From: Physcomitrium patens
Lineage: Eukaryota > Streptophyta > Bryopsida > Funariales > Funariaceae
Reading direction: 5' to 3'
Length of the DNA: 64,000 nucleotides
NCBI RefSeq assembly: GCF_000002425.4
Contig: NC_037275.1
Span: forward strand, 2,975,734 to 3,039,733
Below, piece after piece: positions 22,835 to 35,817 of this stretch. The position numbers and the translations under genes were made by a program. How positions within the stretch are numbered: position 1 is the first letter of the stretch; each line of letters starts with the position of its first letter. Under the pieces are notes generated by a model, which was not told the origin of the DNA, ran no database searches, and worked only from the letters and a program-made list of their open reading frames with translations.

Positions 22835-24378
22835 TTGAATTTGTGTAATGCAATAAAGTCCATAAATGCAATGAAGTATGAGAAGGCCATAGAAGATGAA
22901 TACAAATCACTCATGGACAATGGAATATGGAAATTGACTCAACTTCTTCGAAATCGATCTTTGATTGGTTGTAAGTGGATGTTTAAAATTAAGAGGGATG
23001 CAATGGCTAATGTTATGAGATACAAGGCAAGATTAGTTGCCAAAAGCTACTCACAAGTTTTTGGTATTGATTTCAATGAGACATTTTCTCCTGTGGCCAA
23101 ATTCACCACCATTAGAACCATTGTGGCAATTAGGTTAGCAATGGACTTGGAGATGTATCAAATGGATGTGAAGACAGCTTTCTTGAATGGAAAGTTGAAA
23201 AAAGATATCTACATGGATCAACCTCAAGGATTTGTTGAAGATGGCAAACAACATCTTATTTGTAAGTTGAAGAAATCCTTGTATGGATTAAAACAATCGC
23301 CAAGGGCATGGTACCAACATATTGACACATTCTTTTTGAATGAGGGATTTGTAAGAAGTGAGGCTAATCATTCTTTGTATGTGATGTAATCAAATGAATT
23401 CATATTGATTGTCATCTTCTATGTTGATGATTTGATCATATTAAGTAATACCATGAAGAAGATGGATTGATTGAAGAATATGAGATGAGTGACTTGGAAG
23501 AACTCCACTATTATTTACGAGTGGAATTTGTAAGAGATCATGGTAACAAGACCATTAGGATGAGTCAAAGCAAATACATTGAAGAAGTGTTGAAATAATT
23601 TAACATGGAGGATTACAAGCCCATTGGAATATCTTTGGAAGCCAACTTGAAGTTGAAGAAGCTCACAAATGAAGAATTCATTGAGGTTGAAGATGAAATA
23701 ATTTTTTTTTTATATAACGCAGTAGTAGGCTCATTCATGTATGCAATGGTTGGCATAAGGATGGATCTTACATATGTTGTAAATGTTGTGAGTCAACACA
23801 TGTCAAAGGTTGAATCAATCCATTGGACAACCATCAAAAGAATTATGAGGTAGTTAAAAGGTACTTTAGACTTCAAATTGTGTCTTGGAGGGAGTAACAT
23901 TGCATTGCATGATTATTGTGATGCGGATTGGGCTGCAGATACAAATAATAGAAGATCAACAATAGAATATGTATTTTTTATTGGAATGGGAGTAATATCA
24001 TGGAATTTTAAGAAACAACCAAGAATTATAAGGTCCACAATAGACACTGAATACATGGTAGCAAGTCATGGTATAATGGAGGTAATTTGGCTAAGATAAC
24101 TTTTAGAAGATATTGGACTTATATAAATGGAAGCAACTCCAATGAAGTGTGATAACCAAGGATGTCTTACTTTTGCAAAGAATCCAAAGCATTACTCAAG
24201 AACCAAGTACATTGACATTCAATATTACTTCATAAGAGAAAAGATTGAAATGAGAGTGATTGAAATGAAGTATTGTACATCGGAAGATATGCTTGCTGAT
24301 TTGCTCACAAAAGCACTAATGAAAGATAGACATCAGAACTTAACAAAGGCACTAGGATTAATAGCCTTTGATCAATAA
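22835..24378 (+). pseudogene. Copia C1 reverse transcriptase and RNase H remnant
   Basis: Reverse transcriptase is clear: GCKWMFKIKRDAM, YKARLVAKSYSQ, DFNETFSPVAKFTTIRTIVA, YQMDVKTAFLNGKLKKDIYM, LKKSLYGLKQSPRAWY, and the YVDD-bearing stretch near 23420. RNase H shows YCDADWAADTNNRRSTIEYV, SRSTIDTEYM-type sequence and ADLLTKAL near its end. A purine-rich tract near 24350 precedes the 3' LTR. Fossil. Confidence 0.9.
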
Positions 24379-24715
24379 TAAAGTAAATAAGTATTAGCAT
24401 AGATATGATAAAATAAATAAGTATTATCTTAAGTAAGTTTCTATTGGTCAAAAGATAGTAAAAAGATGAAAGGAAGTAACTAAGGTAGCGGCTAAGATTT
24501 AGGTGGCGGCTAAATTAAGAAAGAATATAAGGTTTAATTGAATGAAATAAAAATGGATGTAACATCAAAAGGATGGAAGTTGCTTCATTGGTTAGCAACC
24601 ACTACCTATAAGTAAAAGGTGTTGGAAGTAGTAGGTATCTCATTCCACACTTCTCTTATTTGTAATCTTGCTGATTTCTGCTTATTTGTGTCTTACTTGT
24701 TGTATTTCTTCAATA
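24376..24715 (+). repeat. 3' LTR of copia C1
   Basis: Partner of 19902-20223, ending TTCTTCAATA and followed by the AAAAT duplication. The sequence right after 24720 resumes the gypsy reverse transcriptase on the minus strand, which fixes the insertion point. Confidence 0.88.
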
Positions 24716-24720
24716 AAAAT

Positions 24721-27356
24721 AAATGTTGTGTTTAAGGCTTCAAAAGGTATTTCTGCTTCTTTCTTCCACTCAAGTATGTCTTTACATGTCAAAAGTATAA
24801 GAAAAGCGACAACTTCAAAAAAACATTTGATAAAGATTTGATAATAGTTAGCAAATCTCAAAAAATATTGCACATTTCTAAGTATTTTTGAAACCTTCTA
24901 ATCTATGATAGTTTAGAATTTCTTAAGATCCATCATTAATTCTTTACTAAAAATGATGTATCCTAAAAGTTCAACTTGATTAATTTAGAATACATATTTT
25001 TTCATCTTTGCATACAATCCTACATCTTTAAATTTTTATAACACACAATGAATATGAAGTTCTTGTTTTTTTATATTTTCAAAATAGATTAGAATATTAT
25101 TTAAATAATAGACAACAAAATCATCAAAAAACTCACAAAAAGAATCATTCATGACATATTAAAAAGTACACGGTGCATTTGTGAGTCCAAGAGATATGAC
25201 ATTATATTTGGATTTTCCATATCTAGTTTAAAAAGTAGTCTTCTATTCATCTCTTTCTTTAATATAGATTAAGTTGTATGCTCTTTAAAGATCTATTTTT
25301 GTATAGATCTTTGCTTGATTGAGTTAGTCTAAAAATTTTGAAATCAAAGGTAGAGAATACCTATTTTTGATGGTGATCTTGTTAAGTCTTTGATTGTTTA
25401 TACACATCTATAGAAATCCATCTTATTTCTTTACAAATAAAATAGGAAATTCTGTTGGAGATTTCAAGTGGGATATAAAATTTTTAGCCAAGTTCTTCTC
25501 AATGTATTCCTTTAGTGCAGCCAATTCATTTTGTAATAAGTTGTAGATTGGTCCAAATGGTAATTGAGCTTGTTTTTATAGATCAATTGTACAATCAAAG
25601 GATCAATGCTCTAGAAGAATATATGTATTTTTTTTTCAAAAATGTCTTAAAAATCTTAATACAAACCAAGAATACTACTTAGCATCTTTTTACCATCAAA
25701 AATAAATATGGCATATATAGTAAAAGATGGCCCTTATTTTGTTGCATGCATAAAAGCTCTTGCTTCTATTATTAAGGGTGTAGATATACTAGGCTTATCT
25801 ATTTCTACTTCACTTTCAAAATTTTGGGTTAAACTATAAAAAAAATTAAAATTAAGAGAAATTTAATCTATTTGAGAATTATATTTTTTTAACCACAATA
25901 ATTCTAAAATAATTAGATTAAAAAGAGATCTTATCATATTAAATATTAATATATTATTATGATCTATAATTTCTATATTTAAAGGAATAGTCTTATATTT
26001 AACATCTCTAAAAGATAATAATCAACCATCTATGACTTCTATATGTACAAATTTAGGTTTCTTGACTAAAGATATTTCTTTTTTTTTGACAAAGTCTTTA
26101 TCTATAAAATAGATTGAGGCTCCTAAATCTAATAATACAAAGATTTTGTGATTTTTAGGTCCTAAACATATATCTATTGTAAAATAATGTGAAAGATTTG
26201 AAGAGAGAAAATCATCTTTATTAGGTTTTGCACATGATTCTAGCCACATGGTCTATATTGTAATTAAAAAAATTCATTTTTAAATACATTGTCTTCTTTA
26301 GGAATTATGCTCTTTATTTTGTAATTGTATTACTTCTTTGGACAATGTTGAGCAATGTACTTAGCTTCTCTATAATATAAGCATAAATCTTCTTGACAAC
26401 ATCAAGTTATTTCTTGCTTAATGAGAAATTTAAAACGCATCAAATCAATTTGCATTGATTTTGGCTTTGATAAATAAGTTTTTAAAAAATTGGGAGTTGC
26501 CATCATTATTTGGCTTGTTTTTCTTCAACAAAGTCTTTATTCTTAATACCTTTCAAATAATCAATTGTTACATGCAATCAATTCAACAATAAGTTGTTTC
26601 AAGATTCTTCTTTTGGCATTGTCAATAACAAATCTTTGACGTTATCCTTAAATTCATATCAAAATTGATTGATGAGGGCTTTATCATTCCAATCAAAGTC
26701 GCAAGTGAGGTTTTGAAATTGAACAACATATATGGTAGCTGATTGTGATTTTTATCTTAAAAATAAGAATTTAATCTATACTACTATTTTTTAATAACTT
26801 CCTTTGAATGTGGCCATAAACACTTCTAAGAATGAATTCAAATTATAAAAAATTATGAATCGTTTTCCATCAAAGACGTAAACCAAGATAGAACACTTGC
26901 ACATAGAAGTCTATTTATAAATCCAGCTTGAGTAAATCCATTAGGATATTAGAAGAGATGCAATTTTAGATAGAGCTTGATTAGTTGCAAAAATCCTTGA
27001 AATTTTGATCTTGTTCTATCAAACTTCTTAAGCATATTGATCCTTATCTATTTCTTACTTGTAGAAGCAAAACTTCTTGAATTTAATTACGAGGTTGATA
27101 TACTTTCTTTCTTCAATTATATAACTTCTTAATGTAGACTTTAGATTTCTTCCATAGACATAGGATTAATATTTCTATAGTTGGTGCTTATGATGCATGA
27201 AATTTCTATCCTAAAATTATTAGAAAGTTCTTAAAGATTGATAAAAGTAGAAAATCTATTCTCACTTTTGTCCAGTGTAGCATCTATGATGTTTTCTTCT
27301 CTTTCAATAACTTAACAAATTCAACTTAATAAATTCAATTTGATATCAATGTTAAA
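24721..27356 (-). pseudogene. Gypsy G1 gag, protease and reverse transcriptase remnant
   Basis: Minus strand, reading right to left: gag and zinc-knuckle area (about 26330-27300), protease at 26022-26249 with VLLDLGASIYFIDKDF (family form LLDSGATHNFI), then reverse transcriptase. The latter shows MCINNQRLNKITIKNRYSLP, RAYNLI, MNDSFCEFFDDFVVYYLNNI-type sequence near 25090, and FLRFANYYQIFIKCF with EIPFEALNTTF at 24721-24873. A primer-site-like ATTGATATCAAA on the minus strand near 27342-27353 borders the 5' LTR. Fossil with many breaks. Confidence 0.85.
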
Positions 27357-28013
27357 AAATTAAATAATGTATTTAAAATCAGATAATCTAAAACCTTCAA
27401 AATACAAAAATAGAAGTAGGATAATCCACTCATTTCAAAAAGAAGACAAGAACAATAAATTAGCATTCAATCAAATTATTGAAGATATAAAGCTTGAAGA
27501 AAGAAATCCTCAATATACTCTTGTGTCACTCAAAAGAACTAAAAAGTCTCTCAAAGATGATATAATATTAAACTAAAATGGCTATTGCTAAAGACAAAAA
27601 GATTTATCTCTTAAAAAAGACTATGAATTAAAAAGACATTGATAAGAGTGAAGAAGACTTCATTCTTGTCTCCATATATATTCTTAACTAAGAGCTGTGT
27701 AGTAGTGTCCTATAGGACCTCCAAAATATATTGACTTTACAAGACATGTATCTTAACTTGCAAGGTAAGTTTTTTAAAAGTATGCCACATAGTTACCTTA
27801 TTTTGTAAGTTATTAACACCTTGTTAACTTGTTGACCAATTTTTTAATCTACTAATCAACTACAAATACATGTAAAGACAAAGTAGCATCTATAAAGATT
27901 TTAGGAAGTTTTTTTTTAAATATTATGAAATAAATCTACTTTTATCTATTTTTTATTTAATTATATGAATAAATATTAGAATAAATATGTATATCTATGA
28001 TATTATATTGTCA
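27357..28013 (-). repeat. 5' LTR of gypsy G1
   Basis: Matches the three left-hand pieces over 27483-28013. The stretch 27357-27482 is included because the primer-site-like sequence lies just left of it; the left LTR lacks this part. The LTR holds AGTCAATATATTTT/CCTATAGGACC blocks seen in three further gypsy LTRs at about 49652, 53468 and 59155. Confidence 0.75.
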
Positions 28014-28482
28014 AATAGTCATTTGAAACTCCTTGTTTTATTTGTCTTATCTATCAAATAGTTATCTAATTAACAACATGAAATCTTTTAGAAACAAAAG
28101 CTCAACCTTTCTATAAAAATAATGTATATCAAATCATGGATTTATTTTTATTGATGGCATAATTTTTTTATCTATCCAATAAAGTATATTATAATGTAGG
28201 CATTGAACAATCATATTTTTAATACTATGATATTTTTCAAATATTTTTTTTATTATGATATTCATAAATAATTTATTCCAATTAATCACCAATTTCTTTT
28301 GTTTTATCATATTTCTTTCTTCTTATGTCTTTTATATTTGTTATTCATTTTTATGAAGATTCATAGGTTGAATAATTTTTCTACTATATCTATTATTTCT
28401 ATTAATCATAGTACTATGTCTCTTTATCTTTTCTTCATTTTACTTTCTATGTTCTTCAATGCATTTACATGGCCTTTTTCTT
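28014..28482. other. AT-rich spacer between gypsy G1 and copia C2
   Basis: No element ends, RNA or protein similarity seen. A short plus-strand frame (28299-28505) is rich in Phe, Leu and Ile because the sequence is T-rich. Confidence 0.5.
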
Positions 28483-28769
28483 CATTCAAGAAATATAATA
28501 AATAAGACACAAATAAATAGAAATTAAAATGGTTGCTCACAAGAAAACTGTGGAATGAGATGTCTCTCTCTTCCATCATCTTTTATTTATAGAAGAAATT
28601 TATATTTATTACAATTGAACCTCATCTATAAACATCTTCATCTATCAAACTTAATTCCAAAATCTTCTTAACCTAGCTGCCACATTAATAAGTTAATTAC
28701 CTTTTGACAATTAAAAATTTATTAAAAATAATTGGATCTTATTTTTATTTCAATACTCCTACTTTGCTA
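28483..28769 (-). repeat. 3' LTR of copia C2
   Basis: Aligns with 33379-33680 through AATAAATAAGACACAAATAA, GGTTGC, GACATGTCTCTCTCTTCC-like and CCACATTAATAAGTTAA. It lacks a short segment (around CATCAAACCTTAGTTG) present in the other LTR. Confidence 0.8.
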
Positions 28770-28879
28770 TTGGTCAAAGGTTTTTAAATATAGTACCTTT
28801 GTCAATATATGATGCTTATTCTTTACTAGTACTTTTGTTACCAAATCAACAAGTATATCTTCCGTGTATAATACTTCAT

Positions 28880-30340
28880 ATTAATTACTCCTATTTCAAT
28901 TTTCTCTGTTATGAAGTGATGTTGAATGCCAATTTACTTGGTTCTTGAGTAATGCTTTGGATTCTTTACAAAAATAAGACATCTTTGATTATTATACTTT
29001 ATTGGAGTTGCTTCCAACTACACAAGTCTAATTTCTTCTAAAATTTGTCTTAGTCAAATTGCCTCTATTGTACCTTGACTTGCTGCCATGTATTTTGCTT
29101 CCATTATGGACCTTGAAATTGTTGGTTGTTTCTTGCAATTCCATGAGATTGCTCCCATTCCAACAAAAAACACATATCCCCTTGTTGACCTTCTATCATT
29201 TGTATTTTCAACCCAATTTGCATTATAATAATCATACAATGCAATATTATTTCTTCTAAGATACAATTTGAAGTTTAAAGTACCTTTCAAGTACCTCATA
29301 ATCATCTTAATGGTTATCTAGTGGATTGGTCTAGTCTTAGATATGTGTTAATGTACAATAATCATTGCATATACAAGATCCATCTTTATGCTAATCATTA
29401 CATATATAAGTGAATTTATTGATGTCTTATATAGAAAATCTTTTATTTCATCTTCAACTTCAGTAAATTCCTCATCCATGAACTTCATCAACGTCAAATT
29501 GGCCTCCAAAGGTGTTCCATTGGGCTTACATTCTTCCATATTTAATCATTTTAATATCTCTTCAATGTACCTTTTTTGGCTCATTGTAATATTCTTGTTA
29601 CTACAATCTTTTACAAACTCTACTCCTGAACAATAATACAATTGTTTCAAATCATTCATCTCATACTCCTTTTCTAACTTTGCCTTCAATTAATCCATCT
29701 TCTTTGTAGTGTTATCCAATATGATCAAAACATCAACATAGAGAATAAAAATCAATATGAATTCTTTTTATTGCATTACATACAAGAAATGATCAGTTTT
29801 ACTCGTTATAAATCCTTCATTCACAAAAAATATGTCAATACATTAGTACCATGCTATTGATAATTGTTTTAGTCTATACAAGGATTTCTTCAACTTACAA
29901 ACAAGGTTTTATTTGCCTTCTCTAACAAATCCTTGAGATTGATCCATGTAGATATTTTCTTCTAACTTTTTATTCAAGAAAATCGTCTTCAAATCCATTT
30001 GATGCATCTTAAAGTTTATTATTGCCTCAATTGCCAAAATAATTCTAATGGTAGAAAATTTCGCCACAAGAATAGGCGTGTCATTAAAATCAACACCAAC
30101 AACTTATAAGTAGTCTTTGGAAATTGATCTTACCTTATATCTTATAATTTTATCTATTACATCTCTTTTGGTTCTAAATACCTACTTACAACTAATTGAA
30201 GATCAATTTGGTAGAAATTGAGTCAATTTCCATATTCTATTATCCATGAATAATTTTTACTCTTATTCTATGACCTTCTCTTAATTCATAGCATCTATGG
30301 ACATCATTGCATCACATAAATTTAATAAATCAATAAAAAG
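28880..30340 (-). pseudogene. Copia C2 reverse transcriptase and RNase H remnant
   Basis: RNase H: MRYLKGTLNFKLYLR, YDYYNANWVENTNDRRSTR, FFVGMGAISWNCKKQPTISR, EAKYMAASQGTIEAI. Reverse transcriptase sequence lies to its right, including the reversed form of CKWVFKTKRDV near 30170 and DQSQGFV near 29940. Fossil. Confidence 0.85.
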
Positions 30341-32840
30341 TGTTATATTGGCATGTTCTTTACTTACTTGAGGAAAGATGTGATTTTTCTATCATTCACC
30401 ATGTGGTCTTTTTTCTCTCAAAGGATATTTCCTTTTATTTGAAGAAGATTCATCTTGTTGCACTCCATGATTTCTTTCATACTTCTTTTCTTTTAAAGCT
30501 TGACTTTTTTCACTCAAAGATTGCTATTCTTCATCATTATCATCATCATAACCTTCAATATTTTCATTGCTAGTTCTAAGAATTGTAGAGGCCTTTTCCT
30601 TCATCTTTATTACCTTTTCACCTTCATTCACATCTCCACTATCTTCATTGTCATTATCTTTTTCTTTTTTTTTACTAAATTTAAAGATATATTTACAAAC
30701 ACAACATTACTCTCACTTAGACACATCTCCAAGTGCTCACAAGCATTCTTATGCTCCAAAAAATCTACATCAAGACTTTTGATGATCTTTTTAGTATTCA
30801 AATACATTAGTCTATATGCCTTGGTAACTTCATAATATCTAAAAAACTCATATTTTGTATATTTTGTATCAAGTTTGGACCTCATACAATCTAATGTCTT
30901 AGTATAAGTAATGCATCCAAAAGTCCTTATATGTAAAATATAAGGTTTTTACTCACTCCATACTTATTATAGAGTCATTGATGTGAGTACACTTGTAAAG
31001 CACTTATTTCATATATACACTATATTTACTATGGCTTTTGCTAAAAATTTATACCTAAAATATTAAGCATGTAGTATATTCTTTGCTATCTTCACAATGG
31101 TATAATTTGCTCCATCAACAATTCTATTTTTTTGTTGCGTGTAACGAGTCAAGGTTTATCTTATAATACTTTGAATATTCAAGAAGTCATTAAAATAATT
31201 TGATAAATATTTATCTCTATTGTCTATATGCAATGCTTTGATTTTATACTTGCATTATTTTTTTCCAAGTATCTTAAATTCCTTTAATCTTGAAAAACAC
31301 TTACACTTAGATTTGAGGATAAAAACCCACATCTTTCTTAAAAAATCATCAATGAATGTGATAAAGCACCTTGCTCCTCCAATTAATAGAGTCTTCATTG
31401 GTCCACAAACATCTGAATGCACAATCTCTAACAATTTGCTTGCATTTGTTGCAACTCCATTTAGAAATGAGGACATTTGGTGTTTGTCTTGAATATAACC
31501 TTCATAAGTAAGTATCATGGCATTTGTGGCTGAATTAACTAAGTTTCAAGCCTCTTATAATAGATTGGAGTTTTTTTATGCTCTTGGCATGTAAATGACC
31601 AAGGCATCAATACCAAATATCAAAGTTATCTTGATCATGTGAAAACTTAACAAATATGGTCACTTCAACTCTATTCATATTTTTATACTTGATGAAGTAA
31701 AAATTCCTATTTCTAAAGTCCTTGGTAACATCACATCTACCCAATGTTTTTGTAAAGCATCCATTCTTATCAAATTATATTTTACAACCATGTGAAAGTA
31801 GTTTATTCATCAAAAGAAGATTTTTTATGATCTTGAGTACATGCAAGATATCTTTTAATTTAATCTTCTTGATTTGTTTTTTTTACAATAATTTCTACTA
31901 AAATGAAGCCCATTTCAATGGCTTGTACCATGTCATTTTCTTCTATAAAAACATTTGTTGCTGAAATTTCTTCAAAAGTGTCAAATAAATATTTGTATGG
32001 AGTCCTGTGCTTGGTGGCACCTGAATCAACAATCCACTTGGATATGGCAACCATAGAAGTATCTTCACTTGCCATGAATAAAAAATCATGTCCTTGAAAT
32101 TGCTTATGTAAATTGTTGGTACTTTTTCTATCTTCTTTTTTTGCCTTATAGCAATTTTGTACAAAGTGGTGGAATTTTTTATAAATGAATCAAGTTCTAA
32201 AATTGCTATATTGATTAAAATAGCTCATCTTACCTTGTCTAGAAAAGAGAGCTGAATCTTCATTTTGAAGCTCTCTTTCTTTCTTCTTGATTACTTCATT
32301 CATAAATCTTATTGTCACGTACTTCATTGTAAGTTCGTTCAACTTAATGGACTCCAATGCCACAATGAAGTAGTTGTAGGAGTCAAAAAGTCTCATAAGC
32401 AAAGTCATGATAATATCACTTTTTTTTAAAGGCTTGTCAAAAATTGTTAGTTAGTTTACTAGAGCCTTAACTTTATTGATATGAGCCATGAGGTCTTCAC
32501 CTTCTTTCATCTTGCAAGTGAAGAATTTCTTCTTCATGGAGATGATGTTTGATAAGTTCTTACTTTTATATTTATTGTAAAGAGTCTTCTATACTTCCGC
32601 TAATCTTTTGTAAGAGATAATATGAAAAAAGTTGGTTTCATCCAACTTAGTGGCAATTATGCCAAAATCCTTCTTTTCATGTCTTTTAGAGTCTTTTTTC
32701 TCTTTAGTATCTAAATGTATGCTTGGAGACTCTTCACTTTCATCTATGATCTATCAAAGGTCTAAAGACACCAAAAAAAGCTTCATTTTGATCTTCTAAT
32801 GGTAAAAATTGTGCCTTCTAAACTTCTCAATTACTCTCAA
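30341..32840 (-). pseudogene. Copia C2 gag, protease and integrase remnant
   Basis: Gag: MTLLMRLFDSYNYFIVALES followed by IKLNELTMKYVTIRF (32190-32408). Protease: WIVDSGATKHRTPYKYLF (31860-32075). Integrase: CEGYIQDKHQMSSF-like sequence, then SDVCGPMKTLLIGGARCF and ITFIDDFLRKMWVF (31255-31518). Linker sequence rich in acidic codons lies at about 30440-30700. Plus-strand frames in this region, including 30340-30835, are antisense shadows. Fossil. Confidence 0.85.
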
Positions 32841-33378
32841 ACCTTCACCTTCACTAAAAGCCATATCTAAGGAAATTCCTATCAAAAAAAATATCAAAAA
32901 AAGGAGTTTCTATGTACTCAAAATCACCAAAATAATTTGATACTAGCAGAATCTAAGAATGCCCTTTTGTAAACAATGGAGTGTTTTTTTACTCAAAACA
33001 CTCTCAAATCAAGTTTTCAAGCTTTTAACAAGTGTGTGCATTCCAAACGGCCTTACTATCAAGGTCTTTCACTCATTTAAAGTACTTATTTTACAATACA
33101 TGTAAGATAAGTGAAACAACTTCAACAACACAAAAAGACACTATCAAGGTCTTTCTATAAGATCTTAAACTCACAATCATAGGAGTTAAGAATCCACCAA
33201 ATAATATTAGATATCTATAAGATAAAAATTAATACCTTTTTATGCCAAATACAGGTTTAAATCTTACAAATCTTAACATCAAGAAACACCATAAGATCTA
33301 TTCAATACAAGTACAACCACTACAAAATAACATCAATATACTTAAATGGCACAAGAAAGTGTGAATGGATCCATAATC

Positions 33379-33680
33379 TATTAAAAAAATACAATAAATA
33401 AGACACAAATAAGTAGAAATCAAAATGGTTGCATACAAGAGAAGTATGGAATGACATGTCTCTCTCTTCCAACACCTTTTACTTGTTGGAAGAGTTTACA
33501 TCTATTATAGTTGAACCTCATCTATAACCATCTTTATCCATTCAACTTAATCCTAGATTCTTCTTAACCTAGCTCCCACATCAAACCTTAGTTGCCACAT
33601 TAATAAGTTAACTATCTTTGAACCATTAATAATTTATTAAAAGTAATTATATTTTATTTTTATTTTAATAATTTTAATTA
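33379..33680 (-). repeat. 5' LTR of copia C2
   Basis: Partner of 28483-28769. Adjacent internal sequence at about 33363-33378 fits the primer-binding side. The right edge is set where similarity to the other LTR ends. Confidence 0.78.
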
Positions 33681-34962
33681 TCCAATTATATGATGATTGT
33701 ATATAGAGATAATATTATTTAAGTCATTGTTATAAGTATTTACTTATAGATTAAAAAAATATTATGAATATATCTAAATACTATTCATAAAAATTAATAT
33801 ATTGATTTATAAATAATATCTTGGAAGTTACATACATTGATTTATAAATAATATCTTGGAAGTTACATACATTGATTTATGAATAATATCTTGGAAATAT
33901 ATATAATCATGTTATAATTTTTTATGAGAATATACAAATTTTATAATTTAATGGCATATAATTCTATTATAAGAGGTATAATCAGACAATATTGGTTTTA
34001 TAATAATAGTGAATAATCAGTACCAAAATAAAAGGCCTATATTCTATATATGATGATGTACTATATGTGCACTTATTTATTTACTTATACATCTTGTATA
34101 TTCCAAATACATGCTATCTATGCACTCATCTACTTATCCAAAGTTTATAATCTCTATTCATATTTCAACTTTCAATGCTCTACAAATCATTGCAAAAAAA
34201 AAAAAAAAAAAAAAAAAAAATCCTAACTTTGATGAAGTGGATCTATCAATTATCAAGAATTACTTCAATCAAACAATATAATAAGAAAGATTTTTTTGTC
34301 TTAGTCATAACTTCATCTATTTTCTTGTAAGAGTATTATCACCAATATCAAAGATAAGCACATGATATTCTAAATTTTACTAATTTTTATAGAAAAATAT
34401 AAAATAATATTAATAGTTGTAATCTAGTACATAATGTATCTATTTGCAGCTAACACCATATGAAATTAAAGACTTTTTTAATATAAGAGAAGAAAATATG
34501 TACTTATTTAAATATTAGCAGCAAAAATTTAAATTAAATCAAGCAAGTACACATATTAGAATAATAATTACATAAAACAAAAATTCCAAAAAATTGTACA
34601 AAAATTGTAGATGGAAATTGGATTCTTCTTCAACACCAATCTTTAGAATATTGTTTATTAATCAATTGGCAAACAAAAAATATAAAATCTTTTACAAAAT
34701 GCCCCAATTCCAATTGTATAATAAAGTGCTGAAAATATTTTCAATAGACAACTAAAGTTCTTGTAGAAACTAGTATTTTTAGACTTCAGATTATTATATG
34801 AAACTTCTAATCTTTTGATTTCAATTAAATGTAATAAAAAAAAAATCAGAGTCAATATTTCTAAAATAATATAATATCCACATATATCTCATATATTAAC
34901 ATAATATCACTATTATCAATATAAATTATTGAATATAGATCAATAATTCAAATTTTGATTTT

Positions 34963-34999
<37 letters not shown>

Positions 35000-35779
35000 A
35001 CTTTATAATTTCAACCATTTTATTGTAATTTGTACCAATAGTATCAACATTCTATATGAGAATGATTTTTTGATATAATAATTTATATTCAAAATTTACT
35101 TCATCTCCAATAAACCTCATCTTACTTCAAAAGAGAGAAGGATACAAATTAAAAATAAAAAATATTCAAAAAATTACTTGCAAGAAATTCTACTGACAAA
35201 ATTTGAGCCTTGGAGCTTTGAAAAATTATTCAAATATTGGCTACTAAAAATAAAAAATTAGACCATAGTACTTGATTCAACAATAAATAGATTTCATATT
35301 TAAAAGGCTTCATGTAATTTCTTCAATTTTAATAACATTCAAACATGTCAATAAAGTGTATGTTCTTTGAAATTGTTTTTAAAAAATTGATGTCATTCTT
35401 CTAATCATCCTTGTAAAATTATACATTTACTAATAGCAATATGTCTCTCTCTTATTATTTTTTCCACTAACATTACAAATCTCATTAACTTATATTATTC
35501 CAATCAAACACTTATTTCTTTGTCTCCTCGCACAAACAAATCTTCCATCACATAGTTAGTACTCTCCTTTAAGTTGTCATGTACTCATCAAATTGTGCAC
35601 TCAAAACATTGAAAAATTATGAAGTTAAAATTATTACAAACAACTATAAGTTGTGGAATTAATACATCCAACCTCCAAATAAACAAGCAAACTTCCAAAA
35701 TAAAAATATGCATATATATCAAAAATAAGGTTGTAGTTGTAATAATTTGAATAAAGAAATTTGGCAATGGTGTCAATCA

Positions 35780-35817
<38 letters not shown>

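Larger units (their letters stand above)
19902..24715 (+). mobile_element. Ty1/copia LTR element C1, fossil, nested in gypsy
   Basis: A plus-strand copia element of 4.8 kb with both LTRs (19902-20223 and 24376-24715) and a 5-bp target duplication AAAAT at 19897-19901 and 24716-24720. A tRNA-Met-type primer site (GGTTATGAGCCCA, form of TGGTATCAGAGC) follows the 5' LTR. The internal order gag, protease, integrase, reverse transcriptase, RNase H is that of copia. The element is complete in layout but broken, with roughly ten or more visible breaks. By eye about a tenth of LTR positions differ, so it is not a recent arrival, but it is younger than the gypsy it sits in. Confidence 0.92.
11393..28013 (-). 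mobile_element. Ty3/gypsy LTR element G1, fossil, with four nested insertions
   Basis: A minus-strand chromovirus-like gypsy fossil of about 6.3 kb once its insertions are removed. From right to left it has the 5' LTR (about 27357-28013), gag with a zinc-knuckle area (about 26330-27300), protease (26022-26249), reverse transcriptase (about 24721-25950), RNase H (about 19600-19895), integrase (about 18600-19200), a C-terminal region (about 18060-18350) and the 3' LTR (11393-15773). Four later elements split it: a family A repeat at 11614-13545, a Tc1-like transposon at 13662-15575, a family B repeat at 16077-17699 and copia element C1 at 19902-24715. It is broken throughout, with many breaks, and its LTRs have diverged strongly, so it is old. 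The outer end of the left LTR appears truncated. Confidence 0.85.
28483..33680 (-). mobile_element. Ty1/copia LTR element C2, fossil
   Basis: A minus-strand copia of the same family as C1, with LTRs at about 28483-28769 and 33379-33680. From right to left: gag (about 32190-32830), protease (about 31940-32075), integrase (about 31255-31520), reverse transcriptase (about 29690-30340) and RNase H (about 28880-29310). It is complete in layout but broken, with many visible breaks, and the LTRs differ at a noticeable share of positions. No clear target duplication was found. Confidence 0.9.

Noticed and set aside
30340-30835. Three overlapping plus-strand frames with His- and Phe-rich translations
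   Set aside because: Antisense to the acidic linker of copia C2 pol on the minus strand.
33801-33896. A CRISPR-like array
   Set aside because: The units are contiguous, with no unique spacers, and the genome is a plant's.
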